Shown here piece by piece: positions 27,438-34,962 of a stretch of DNA of 64,000 bases. The notes under the pieces were generated by a model that was not told where the DNA came from, ran no database searches, and saw only the letters and a program-made list of their open reading frames with translations. A program made the position numbers and the translations under genes. Origin of the DNA: Acidiflorens sp963841945 (GTDB taxonomy: Bacteria > Acidobacteriota > Terriglobia > Terriglobales > Acidobacteriaceae); the NCBI GenBank assembly GCA_963841945.1, contig CAWJFC010000024.1, positions 7,657 through 71,656 on the forward strand, written 5' to 3'. The stretch's first letter is position 1. Each line of letters starts with the position of its first letter.

Positions 27438-27563
27438 CTACTTCTTTAGCTCGTCCACTTCCCGCTTCAACCGCGAATAACGCCGCACAATCGTGGTCAG
27501 GTAGACGATGTGGATGAGCCAGGTGACCGCGTAGGCCGAGAACAGGTAAGGATTCGTGGTCAT
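27438..27563 (-). CDS. ccmD: CcmD-like small membrane protein
   Basis: A 41-residue gene, ATG 27563 to TAG at 27438, with AAGGAG upstream. The sequence NPYLFSAYAVTWLIHIVYL is one transmembrane helix, followed by a basic amphipathic tail (RRYSRLKREVDELKK). This matches CcmD, which holds CcmC-haem-CcmE together for release of holo-CcmE. It overlaps the ccmC stop by 4 bases (ATGA), the last gene of the ccmABCD unit. Confidence 0.85.
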   Translation of the reverse strand: MTTNPYLFSAYAVTWLIHIVYLTTIVRRYSRLKREVDELKK

Positions 27564-28294
27564 CGGGAACTCCTTGTGTGCGAAGGTTCGTCCATCAGAG
27601 AGCGCATGGCGTGGGCTTCATCGACCTCGCGCTGCAACTGCTCCAGCCGGAAACGCGACCAACAGACGAGAAATGCGAAGCAGGAGAAGGCCAGCCAGTT
27701 CAGCAGGAGTACGTGCATCATGCGCGGATCGATTGAGCCGCCATTCCCCATGACCGGCTGCGGGTGCTGCGTGCGGAAAAACCAGATTGAGAAGTAGACA
27801 AAGGGAACACAGAGCGCGCCGAGGATGGCGAGCGCGGCGGCAAGCACCGGCGTCTGGCCGCTGGAAGAGAACTTGCGCAGGAAAAGATAGCTGACGTAGA
27901 TCAGCCAGAGAACGAGGGTTGAGGTGAGGCGCATGTCCCATGTCCACCAGATGCCCCAGACGGGCCGCGCCCAGATCGGTCCGGTTACGAGCACGATGGT
28001 GCAGAAGACGACTCCGACCTCGGCGGTCACGAGGGCGAGGATGTCGGCGGTCTGGCAGCGCTTGATGAGGTAATAGACCGATGCGCCGAGGTTAATAAAG
28101 AAGAGGAGAAATGCGGTCCAGGCCGAAGGCACGTGGTAATAGAAGATGCGCTGCACGCTGCCCATGGTCTGCTCGGTGGGCGCGCCCTGAAACGTCAGGC
28201 CGCCGAGATGGAAGACGGGCATGAGCGCTGCCGACATGGAGTAGATCAGCAGGATGCCGGTGATAACGACGAGAATGCGGAAGAGGGATTTCAT
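27560..28294 (-). CDS. ccmC: Haem exporter/lyase subunit CcmC
   Basis: A 244-residue inner-membrane protein with six hydrophobic segments. The WWD haem-handling motif is present as WGIWWTWDMRLTS. The flanking histidines that ligate haem are in YYHVPSAW and in the segment PRMMHVLLLNW. CcmC transfers haem to CcmE for cytochrome c maturation (System I). The gene lies 88 bases downstream of ccmB and overlaps ccmD by 4 bases. Confidence 0.95.
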   Translation of the reverse strand: MKSLFRILVVITGILLIYSMSAALMPVFHLGGLTFQGAPTEQTMGSVQRIFYYHVPSAWTAFLLFFINLGASVYYLIKRCQTADILALVTAEVGVVFCTIVLVTGPIWARPVWGIWWTWDMRLTSTLVLWLIYVSYLFLRKFSSSGQTPVLAAALAILGALCVPFVYFSIWFFRTQHPQPVMGNGGSIDPRMMHVLLLNWLAFSCFAFLVCWSRFRLEQLQREVDEAHAMRSLMDEPSHTRSSR

Positions 28295-28382
28295 GAGAAT
28301 CAGCTTCGAGCTATGAGCCTCGAGCTATGAGCAAGCAAAACCCGATTCGAGATATAGACTCCTGTCGAGCGATGCCCACACT

Positions 28383-29132
28383 TCACTCGGCGTTAAGGAT
28401 CATTTCGAAGAGCAGCAAACATCCCGTAGTAAACACCAGATCATACGTTCCAAGCAACACAATCCAGAAACGCGCGCTGTATTCGCCGGTGAGAATTGCG
28501 GCGGTGGCTTGCACCATGGCGAGGATGGCCGGGATGGAGATTGGGAAGAGAAGCAGCGGCAGCATGATCTCGCGGCTGCGGGTGCGGATGGACATGGCGG
28601 CGAAGAAGGTTCCGTTGACGACCAGCGCCCAGGTGCCGAAGGCTGCGACCAACAGCAGTTGCCATGCGGGGCCGAGGGCGCGCAAGCGATAGAAAATGAT
28701 GAAGAGCGGCGTCATGAGCGCTTCCAGCACGGCGACGAAGATGAAGTTGCCGATCACCTTGGCGAGGAAGAGGGAATTGGCTGGAGCGGGCGAGACACGG
28801 TAGGCGTCGAGCACCTGGTTGCGCAGTTCGCGGGCCCACGTCTGGTTGAGGGCGACGACGGCCGCGAACAGGAATGCCACCCAGATCAGGCCTCCCGCAA
28901 TCTGGCGCGACTCTTCGGCGCTCGGGTCAAACGAGAAGCTGAAGACGACGACCACCAGCAGCGAAAAGAAGAGCATCGAGTTGATGGCATCTTTGGAGCG
29001 CCATTCGAGGCGAAGGTCTTTGAGGAGTGTGGCGCGCGTGATGCCGGAGGGCGCGGCGCTTGTGGGCTTGCTTAAGCCCTGCGCTTGACGCGAGTCCTGG
29101 CGGGAGTTCTCGGGACGCGAAGGATTGCTCAT
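28383..29132 (-). CDS. ccmB: Haem exporter permease CcmB
   Basis: A 249-residue membrane protein: a hydrophilic N-terminus of about 30 residues, then LLKDLRLEWRSKDAINSMLFFSLLVVVVFSFSF and five or six further hydrophobic segments, with the CcmB signature NQTWARELRNQVLDAYRVSP. With CcmA it forms the ABC complex needed to release holo-CcmE. Its ATG overlaps the ccmA TGA (29129-29132, ATGA). Confidence 0.94.
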   Translation of the reverse strand: MSNPSRPENSRQDSRQAQGLSKPTSAAPSGITRATLLKDLRLEWRSKDAINSMLFFSLLVVVVFSFSFDPSAEESRQIAGGLIWVAFLFAAVVALNQTWARELRNQVLDAYRVSPAPANSLFLAKVIGNFIFVAVLEALMTPLFIIFYRLRALGPAWQLLLVAAFGTWALVVNGTFFAAMSIRTRSREIMLPLLLFPISIPAILAMVQATAAILTGEYSARFWIVLLGTYDLVFTTGCLLLFEMILNAE

Positions 29133-29833
29133 CGCGCGGGCTCCCGAAGCGTCTCGATGTATTCCGCGGTTCGGGAGACGATCTTGCCGAATTGCATCCA
29201 GATGAACTCGTCGGCCGAACCTTGTAATAAAGATGCCTGATGTGTGACCACGAAGACGGTCTTGCCTTGATCGCGCAGTCCGGCGAGCAGGCGAACCATC
29301 TCGCGGGCGGAGTGGAGATCGACGTTGGAAAACGGCTCGTCGAGCAACAGGATCTTGGGGTCGTTGAGGAGCGCGCGGGCGAGTGACATGCGCTGGCGCA
29401 TGCCCTGCGAATATTGGCCCACTGGCCGCGTGAGTTCGGGGTCGAGGCCGACTGCGCGAATGACTTCGGCGGCGCGTAACGCGCTGGCCTCGCGATTAGC
29501 ATCTGCCGCGCCGATGTCATACAGGCGCGCGAAGTAGGCGAGGTTTTCCATGCCGCTCATCTCGTCGTAGAGGAGCGAGGGATGCGCCATGTAACCGACC
29601 TCGCGGCAGATGTCGCGGAAGTTAGTCGAGCCGAGAATCCGGACCTCGCCACTCGAAGGATGGTTCAGCCCGGCGAGGGTGCGGAGCAGCGTGGTTTTGC
29701 CGGCGCCGTTGTCGCCGAGGATGGCGTAGAAACGACCGGGCGCGAATTCGGCGGCGACGCCGCGCAGGGCGGCGAAGCGTCCGAACTGCTTGATCAGGTT
29801 GGAGACGGCGATGACGGGAGCGATGTCAGTCAA
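29129..29833 (-). CDS. ccmA: Haem exporter ATP-binding subunit CcmA
   Basis: A 234-residue ABC ATPase: Walker A GDNGAGKTT (residues 40-48), signature YSQGMRQRMSLARALL, Walker B ILLLDEPFSNVD, and the H-loop VVTHQ. It is placed first in ccmA-ccmB-ccmC-ccmD with overlapping junctions, which supports the CcmA assignment over a generic ABC protein. The 3' end of the IS1595-type transposon lies only 163 bases upstream, so transcription from the ccmE side, if it existed, has been interrupted. Confidence 0.94.
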   Translation of the reverse strand: MTDIAPVIAVSNLIKQFGRFAALRGVAAEFAPGRFYAILGDNGAGKTTLLRTLAGLNHPSSGEVRILGSTNFRDICREVGYMAHPSLLYDEMSGMENLAYFARLYDIGAADANREASALRAAEVIRAVGLDPELTRPVGQYSQGMRQRMSLARALLNDPKILLLDEPFSNVDLHSAREMVRLLAGLRDQGKTVFVVTHQASLLQGSADEFIWMQFGKIVSRTAEYIETLREPAR

Positions 29834-29988
29834 TGGCTAGGATTGTAATTGGCAATGGCAAGGAACTCTACCTGGCGCGATCTGGCAGGGAAGTTTGGGT
29901 GAAGTTGGGAGCGGCGTTTGCGGGCTGGCTTCTTGGTACTCCCCCCTGCGAATGGATCTTGAAAGATAAGGGGTTAGAGAGTGCAAGT

Positions 29989-29996
29989 CCATTTGA
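29989..29996. repeat. 8-bp target duplication of the IS1595 transposon, left copy
   Basis: CCATTTGA immediately outside the left inverted repeat. The same 8 bases follow the right inverted repeat at 34425-34432. Confidence 0.9.
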
Positions 29997-30020
29997 CGGA
30001 ATTATCACCTTCACAAACCA
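29997..30020. repeat. Terminal inverted repeat, left end of transposon
   Basis: 24 bases starting CGGAATTATCACC and ending ACAAACCA; exact reverse complement of 34401-34424. Confidence 0.92.
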
Positions 30021-30140
30021 TGGCTGTAAGGTGATGGCCGTCACAGCTTTGCCATCGGTTCCATGCAATTTCCTCTCATGGCAGGCCAAGCATACAATCC
30101 GATTCTCCGCCGGGTAGCCCACTGTCATAGTTCCGTGTTG

Positions 30141-30488
30141 CTAAACTAGGTCCGAATCCAAGCCCATGCGTATTGCCTCATCGAAGGCTTGTGCAGTCAA
30201 ATCTAGTGCATCCGAAACCTCGTCGGCTTCAGCCTCGGCCAGTGTGAGAAGGGCCTCAAGGCGGGGCAACAACTGACGCTCTACACGCTCGTATGGAATA
30301 CCCGGCGGCCCAACATTATCCCAAGCGTCTGCAACCCAACGGCAAATCGCAGCAATGGTGAGGAAAATTGCAGGATGGGTAGGCCTTCCCCGAAGAATAG
30401 CAAGCGAAAGATTGGTTATCGTTCGTAGATTATCTACTGAGAAACCTCGGCTGATAGTAATTCGGAGTTCTTCGTATGGAGTTGCCAT
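30141..30488 (-). CDS. Hypothetical helical protein, transposon cargo
   Basis: A 115-residue protein with no recognised family. The sequence reads as helices throughout: NLRTITNLSLAILRGRPTHP, then IAAICRWVADAWDN, then an acidic C-terminal stretch (LLTLAEAEADEVSDALDL). There is no signal or membrane segment. Its first 55 bases overlap the end of the phosphoribosyltransferase gene in another frame, suggesting translational coupling and a linked function, unless a later start is used. It is the last gene before the transposon's left end. Confidence 0.6.
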   Translation of the reverse strand: MATPYEELRITISRGFSVDNLRTITNLSLAILRGRPTHPAIFLTIAAICRWVADAWDNVGPPGIPYERVERQLLPRLEALLTLAEAEADEVSDALDLTAQAFDEAIRMGLDSDLV

Positions 30489-31051
30489 TTTTCGAGTTCG
30501 GAACGGAAGTCATCCAAAGTATACAGTGGAATGTAGTGCTTGACATTCGCTTTGATTTTGTCGCCGCCACCCTCTAGGCGGTCAACAACTGTAATCACAG
30601 CCACTACATCGCAGCCCTCGCGTTCTGCGAGATCAACGGCTTTCAATACGGAACCGCCGAGTGTCACCACATCATCCACGATGACGACCCTTGAGCCGCG
30701 TGGAGGAGCATTTTCTATATAGTTTTTAGTTCCGTGGTTCTTAGGTTCTTTTCGAACATAAAACCCATCCAAGTTAATGCCGCGGTCGCGAGCGCGCATC
30801 ATTACGGCACCGACTATCGGATCAGCTCCATGGGTCAGCCCGCCAATTGCCTGTGGCATTTCTGGCAATTCCTGAATCGCATCCAAAACGGCTTCACCGA
30901 CCAAATCTGCACCCTCTGAATTGAGAGTCACCCTTTTGCAATCAAAGTAATGATCGGATACGCTTCCGCTGCTGAGGGTGATAGGGCCTAGGATCAGCGC
31001 TCGCTCCGCGAGAATGGTACGGAGCCGTTCGGAAATAGACTTTCTTTTCAT
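30434..31051 (-). CDS. pyrE: Orotate phosphoribosyltransferase, transposon cargo
   Basis: A 205-residue type I phosphoribosyltransferase converting orotate and PRPP to orotidine monophosphate. Motifs are LSSGSVSDHYFDCKRVTL, GGLTHGADPIVGAV, the PyrE loop FYVRKEPKNHGTKNYIE, and the PRPP-binding VVIVDDVVTLGGSVLKAV. ATG 31051 fits the family start; the longer frame to 31138 adds an unrelated stretch. Codon use looks more AT-rich than in the flanking ccm genes, consistent with transfer. Because it lies inside an IS1595-type transposon without other pyr genes, it is probably an extra copy or a specialised relative rather than the host housekeeping gene. Confidence 0.85.
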   Translation of the reverse strand: MKRKSISERLRTILAERALILGPITLSSGSVSDHYFDCKRVTLNSEGADLVGEAVLDAIQELPEMPQAIGGLTHGADPIVGAVMMRARDRGINLDGFYVRKEPKNHGTKNYIENAPPRGSRVVIVDDVVTLGGSVLKAVDLAEREGCDVVAVITVVDRLEGGGDKIKANVKHYIPLYTLDDFRSELEKWQLHTKNSELLSAEVSQ

Positions 31052-31130
31052 GGGATGGGATGGTATCACTCTGCTGCGTTTAGCTTTGCCCAATTGGCGA
31101 TGCATTCCGTGTGCAATTGTTGTGTAAAAA

Positions 31131-31169
31131 TGGGCCAAAAAACATTAACTAGGCGAATACCGCCTAGTT
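31131..31169 (-). terminator. Hairpin plus T-run, probable intrinsic terminator upstream of pyrE
   Basis: A perfect 9-bp inverted repeat, AACTAGGCG-loop-CGCCTAGTT (31147-31169). On the minus strand it is followed by AATGTTTTTTGG. The stem and T-run fit a Rho-independent terminator for minus-strand transcripts entering from the zinc-ribbon gene. The symmetry would also fit an operator ahead of pyrE. Confidence 0.5.
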
Positions 31170-31408
31170 GCTACGCTTTAGAATAGCAGCATTCCAGATA
31201 GAGGAAAACGGTAAAATGGAGCTACGCAATTGGAGGGCGCAAAATTGAAAACAATTTTGATGTCTCCCCAAAACCCCAGACCATGGGGACAACCACAGGC
31301 CGGGTGCTAGAGAGCTAGCTGGCGACCTGTACGCTAAGGCCGTAGATGATGTGGAATGCGTGGCATGGTATGGCAAGTGGGGGGCGCCGCGACAGGAGTA
31401 ACGCTCCC

Positions 31409-31612
31409 TCATCTCACTGCTAGCGACCTCACACTCTCTGGTTTCTGCGATTCCCGATAGAGATTGATTGCCCCGCAATTCGGGCATGAAATCTCAGCCG
31501 AAAACGGCTTTCCGCAATAACTGAGCTTCTTTCCACAAGCCAAACACGCGGCTTCTCCGCTCTTCAAAATATTCTTGCCATGGCTATTGACATTAAAACT
31601 ATTTCTTGCCAT
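31409..31612 (-). CDS. Small zinc-ribbon protein (Com-like), transposon cargo
   Basis: A 67-residue protein with two CxxC knuckles: CLACGKKLSYCGKPFSAEI then CPNCGAINLYRE. The spacing and the EIxCPxCGxxN pattern resemble phage Mu Com and related nucleic-acid-binding zinc ribbons. It is divergent from the next gene with only 31 bases between starts. Function is unknown; RNA or DNA binding is inferred from the fold only. Confidence 0.5.
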   Translation of the reverse strand: MARNSFNVNSHGKNILKSGEAACLACGKKLSYCGKPFSAEISCPNCGAINLYRESQKPESVRSLAVR

Positions 31613-31643
31613 TATTATGCCATCCTCTCTCTGAGGTTGCGAT

Positions 31644-32162
31644 ATGGAAAACTACCGTATCAAGGTCAAGATTGGCGAGCACGAATTCGAGGCCGATGGG
31701 CCTGCGGATGCGGTGCAAAGTCAATTCGAGATGTTCAAACAACTTATAGCCAATCAACCCAAGCCTATAGATACCACTAAAAAAGAGCCTCAACAAGAGG
31801 AATCTATGGCACCCTCCGCCCGACACTTCGACCTTCAGCTCGATCAAATTTGCCAAGTCAGCGGGCGCGTAGTTTCCCTAACAGTCAAACCGGAGGCAGA
31901 CGCTACTGCCGCAATGCTGATTATGTTGGGGCAAAAGACGTTCCGCGAGAATGACACCGTGACGGCGAGCGAGATCAAAGATGGTCTGGAACAGTCTGGC
32001 TATCGCCCGACTCGTATTGACCGAATCATGCAGCCACTTGCGGATGAAGGGAGTGTTATCCGTATTGGCCAGAGAAAAGGCACTCGCTACAGATTCACGA
32101 ATCAGGGAATTGCGAAGGCCAAGGGACTAGCCAAGACCGCACTTGAAGAGGTCGGCCAATGA
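31644..32162 (+). CDS. Hypothetical protein with winged-helix-like C-terminus, transposon cargo
   Basis: A 172-residue soluble protein. Residues 1-38 (YRIKVKIGEHEFEADGPADAVQSQFEMFKQLI) look like a small alpha/beta unit. A charged linker follows, then residues about 100-165 (DTVTASEIKDGLEQSGYRPTRIDRIMQPLADEGSVIRIGQRKGTRYRFTNQG) show the helix-helix-helix-wing pattern of a winged helix. DNA binding is inferred. It is co-directional with the transposase 188 bases downstream and might regulate it. No named family recognised. Confidence 0.6.
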   Translation: MENYRIKVKIGEHEFEADGPADAVQSQFEMFKQLIANQPKPIDTTKKEPQQEESMAPSARHFDLQLDQICQVSGRVVSLTVKPEADATAAMLIMLGQKTFRENDTVTASEIKDGLEQSGYRPTRIDRIMQPLADEGSVIRIGQRKGTRYRFTNQGIAKAKGLAKTALEEVGQ

Positions 32163-32291
32163 GTTTGCCTTGTGTCCAATACGAACGGCCCAACGTGGTC
32201 AAGACGTTGAGCCGTCGCAAATCGGAGGTTACAGATGCGACCGCCATGAGACTAGCAATCGCCGAGTAAACCCTAGCCATTAACAACTAGC

Positions 32292-32323
32292 GCCCCGCTT
32301 CCGGTTGCAGCCGTAGGCGGGGC
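32292..32323. repeat. Inverted repeat upstream of the transposase gene
   Basis: GCCCCGC (32292-32298) pairs with GCGGGGC (32317-32323) across an 18-base loop, 27 bases before the transposase start. It may be a regulatory hairpin limiting transposase expression. No T-run follows, so a terminator is less likely. Confidence 0.4.
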
Positions 32324-32349
32324 TAATCAGCACCACGGAGCGACCCGCG

Positions 32350-33315
32350 ATGCCGACCTCGCCTAATGGTACCACTACCCTCGTTGACCTAATCGAGAAA
32401 ATTGGGGACGAAGAAAACGCTCGAAAACTTCTAGAGTCTCTACGCTGGCCGGAAGGCCCGATCTGTCCGCATTGCGGAGAGATCAATAACGCTGGCAAGC
32501 TCACCGCTCGCCCTGATTCAAAGAAACCCGTTCGCAAGGGCGTCTGGAAATGCTACGGGTGTAATGAGCAGTTCACCGTCACTGTACGTACAGTTTTCGA
32601 GGACTCGCACATCCCTATTCGCCGCTGGATTCTTGTGGCCTACCTAATGTGCGCCAGCAAGAAGGCGATGAGTGCTCATCAGATTCACCGCATGACGGGA
32701 ATCAGCTACAAGTCAACTTGGTTCATGTGTCACCGGTTGCGCTACGCGATGGCCCAGAATGGCCTTGGTGGTCTATTTCAGGGCGTCGTGGAGATCGATG
32801 AGGCGTATGTCGGGCCGAAGGCAAAGCCGCGTCAGAAGTGGCAGCCGTTCGTGGACAAGAAAGTGCCTGTCGTTTCGATGCTAGAGCGGCACACTGGCCG
32901 CGTGCGATCCGTAGCTCTGGAGCGCGTAACGGTCAAGAATTTGACTCCGATCTTGCACGCGAATGTCTGCAAGACGGCGCAAATCCACACCGACGATCAC
33001 CCGATCTATACCTTCCTCAGCCCGCGCTATGCGGGTCACTCCGTTGTCACGCACACTCTGAAAGAGTATGCCCGCCGTGAGAACGGGAAGCTCATCACAA
33101 CGAACACGGTTGAAGGATTCTTTTCGCTCGTGAAGCGCGGCGTCTACGGCACGTACCATCACGTCGGACGCGCATATTTGCAGCAATATTTGAATGAATT
33201 TGATTTCAGGTATAACGCCCGAAAAGTCAGCGATTCGGAGCGGACCATGATCGCTCTCAAGGCCATCGAAGGAAAGCGGCTGACGCTACGGGAACCAGAG
33301 CGCGCTTCGGCGTAG
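32350..33315 (+). CDS. IS1595-family (ISXO2-like) transposase
   Basis: A 321-residue DDE-type transposase. The N-terminal zinc ribbon is CPHCGEINN...CYGCNEQFTV. A helix-turn-helix-like part follows (SAHQIHRMTGISYKSTWFMCHRLRYAM). The ISXO2 catalytic domain has VEIDEAYVG (first Asp), IHTDDHPIY (second Asp) and NTVEGFFSLVKRGVYGTYHHV (third catalytic residue region). The frame is intact and the length usual for IS1595. It should recognise the 24-bp repeats at 29997 and 34401. Confidence 0.94.
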   Translation: MPTSPNGTTTLVDLIEKIGDEENARKLLESLRWPEGPICPHCGEINNAGKLTARPDSKKPVRKGVWKCYGCNEQFTVTVRTVFEDSHIPIRRWILVAYLMCASKKAMSAHQIHRMTGISYKSTWFMCHRLRYAMAQNGLGGLFQGVVEIDEAYVGPKAKPRQKWQPFVDKKVPVVSMLERHTGRVRSVALERVTVKNLTPILHANVCKTAQIHTDDHPIYTFLSPRYAGHSVVTHTLKEYARRENGKLITTNTVEGFFSLVKRGVYGTYHHVGRAYLQQYLNEFDFRYNARKVSDSERTMIALKAIEGKRLTLREPERASA

Positions 33316-33360
33316 ATTCAGGAAGGTATCGCTGGCAGTCAAGGTTGTTCTGAGGTTCGA

Positions 33361-34317
33361 TTAGGGTCTCTGTTTGTATGGAACTTCCCCAGAATGAACT
33401 GTACATAGATGCCATGCTGGAGTAGCTGAAATGGGGGGTTGGGCAAAGGAACACATTTCATTCTTCCGTATCGTTTCATGGTCTTCATAGATGGACTCGC
33501 CGACAACCACCAATGTTTTCTTGTTATTGGTGATTGATTGGATCAAATCTGGAGTAGCGATTGGACCCACGGGCGAGAGCCACTCGTATTCATGGGGGGC
33601 GACTGATCTTGGAACCTCCTTTCTGGTTTTGTGAAATTCAACATATTCTTCAAAATATTGATTTTGAAGATCGCGATTGTTCGCAAAAGACTCCACGGAA
33701 CCATCGAAAATCTTCAGTATTGCTCCGCATTCTTTCATGATCACGATTTCTGATCCCACGTTTTCACACTTCACATTGGTGAATATTCTGCCAGCTTCCG
33801 GAGCGGGCTGCGGGAAAATTCCAACTTGGGTTGGTCCGAAAACTATCAAGCCTCTATTTTGCGCTGTAATTGTTGGCTTGGTATTTGGCTTTGGTTTCGA
33901 CGGCGCGGGTCCCGAAGCCATCATTTGAACATTCGGCTTTACGTTTTTTAGGTCGGTCACCGCCTGAAGCGTTCGGACACCGTTCCTGATTATCGTATTT
34001 GAGCTTTCTTCCTGTCTCTTGTGCTCCCTTCCAAGAGCGACTATTTCAATAATCATTAAGCCGAAAATAACCCCGACCCAGCAAACTTTTTCGATTTCCT
34101 TTGCGTCCGCACGGAATGCCATTACGCCCGCCATGGCGCCGAGCACGGCGATTGCGATTCCGGGGGCAGGAACATATCTTGCAAAGTGGCAGAAGGCTGC
34201 CGCCCCAGCGAGTTGAGAGAGAAGGAAGAGTTTCCTAGTATCTTGCCAGTTAATCGGCTCTTGAAGTTTGGCCCGGAATTTGATCGACCAGCGCAACAGA
34301 CGAAGCTTGATTCGCAT
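33361..34317 (-). CDS. Hypothetical membrane-anchored protein, transposon cargo
   Basis: A 318-residue protein. The N-terminus is basic (MRIKLRLLRWSIKFRAKL). Three hydrophobic segments lie between about residues 28 and 95 (LFLLSQLAGAAAFCHFARYV; PGIAIAVLGAMAGVMAF; VCWVGVIFGLMIIEIVALG). A Pro/Lys-rich linker (PAPSKPKPNTKPTITAQN) and a C-terminal soluble beta-rich domain (FTNVKCENVGSEIVIMKECGAILKIFDGS) follow. No family recognised. The start is ATG 34317 or TTG 34326. It is the right-most gene of the transposon, pointing inward, convergent with the transposase gene. Confidence 0.6.
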   Translation of the reverse strand: MRIKLRLLRWSIKFRAKLQEPINWQDTRKLFLLSQLAGAAAFCHFARYVPAPGIAIAVLGAMAGVMAFRADAKEIEKVCWVGVIFGLMIIEIVALGREHKRQEESSNTIIRNGVRTLQAVTDLKNVKPNVQMMASGPAPSKPKPNTKPTITAQNRGLIVFGPTQVGIFPQPAPEAGRIFTNVKCENVGSEIVIMKECGAILKIFDGSVESFANNRDLQNQYFEEYVEFHKTRKEVPRSVAPHEYEWLSPVGPIATPDLIQSITNNKKTLVVVGESIYEDHETIRKNEMCSFAQPPISATPAWHLCTVHSGEVPYKQRP

Positions 34318-34400
34318 CCCCGGCAAGGGTACATTTTGGCCGGATTGGCGTAAAGAAAAACTATGACTGGAGGTTTATTCAATGGAAACATCCAAGTCTC

Positions 34401-34424
34401 TGGTTTGTGAAGGTGATAATTCCG
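34401..34424. repeat. Terminal inverted repeat, right end of transposon
   Basis: 24 bases starting TGGTTTGTGAAGG and ending AATTCCG; exact reverse complement of 29997-30020. Confidence 0.92.
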
Positions 34425-34432
34425 CCATTTGA
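34425..34432. repeat. 8-bp target duplication of the IS1595 transposon, right copy
   Basis: CCATTTGA directly outside the right inverted repeat, matching 29989-29996. Confidence 0.9.
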
Positions 34433-34696
34433 TCTTTGAATTTAAAGGACTTACGAGGAATCAATCGTAAGTTATTGTAAATAATAATGTTAATATGAAT
34501 TTTCAGGTCCAATGTTTACTATTTGTTAACTATTATTGATTATTTCTTGTAAGATATTTATTTTTCAATCACATAGGCAGGAATTGGCGTGATTGGCGGA
34601 ACTTGGTTGTGTTTCCGCTGGAGCGCGCCTCTAGGGGACGGAATGAGGGCGAAGGATTCGCGGCGGCCGGGCAAAATCGAAACGGGACTTGATTGT

Positions 34697-34725
34697 GTAT
34701 CCCTTGTTGGGATACGATGTATCCC
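34697..34725 (+). promoter_or_regulatory. Three GTATCCC half-sites, probable operator of the HTH/VWA unit
   Basis: GTATCCC (34697-34703) and GGGATAC (34709-34715) form a perfect 7-bp inverted repeat with a 5-base spacer. A third GTATCCC (34719-34725) ends 3 bases before the ATG of the helix-turn-helix gene. The position directly over the start suggests autorepression by that gene's product. There is little room for a ribosome-binding site, so a leaderless message is possible. Confidence 0.6.
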
Positions 34726-34728
34726 TAA

Positions 34729-34962
34729 ATGGCATACAAAGCGAACACCATTGAAGAGCTGCTCGCGATCATGAAGCGGGTTCAGGGCGGCAAGACGCTG
34801 ACTCAGTTCGCGGAGGAATTGGACGTTTCCAAGCAATACCTTAGCAATGTGTTTAACGGGCACAAGGATCCTAGTGAACGGCTGCTCGGAAAGCTGGGGT
34901 TCACGCGGCAAACGGCATATGTACGATCGCCAATCGCCAGTAGTGAGGAGAAGAAAAAATGA
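34729..34962 (+). CDS. Small helix-turn-helix DNA-binding protein
   Basis: A 77-residue protein with an XRE-like helix-turn-helix at residues 8-47 (LLAIMKRVQGGKTLTQFAEELDVSKQYLSNVFNGHKDPSERLLGKLG). A short basic tail follows. Its ATG lies 3 bases after the GTATCCC sites, and its stop overlaps the start of the VWA gene (ATGA, 34959-34962). Probably the repressor of the two-gene unit. Confidence 0.78.
   Translation: MAYKANTIEELLAIMKRVQGGKTLTQFAEELDVSKQYLSNVFNGHKDPSERLLGKLGFTRQTAYVRSPIASSEEKKK

Larger units (their letters stand above)
29997..34424 (+). mobile_element. IS1595-family transposon with passenger genes (4428 bp)
   Basis: The ends are perfect 24-bp inverted repeats (29997-30020 and 34401-34424, outer end CGGAATTATCACC). 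They are flanked by the direct 8-bp duplication CCATTTGA, the size made by IS1595-family transposition. Inside are an intact ISXO2-type transposase (plus strand) and five other genes: a PyrE homologue, a small helical protein, a zinc-ribbon protein, a winged-helix-like protein and a membrane protein. Perfect ends and target duplication indicate a recent insertion. Host sequence is continuous across it, between ccmA and the HTH/VWA genes. Confidence 0.88.

Noticed and set aside
29833..30128. Short frames on both strands across the transposon's left end
   Set aside because: They span the junction between host DNA and the inverted repeat, so any apparent protein would be a chance fusion.
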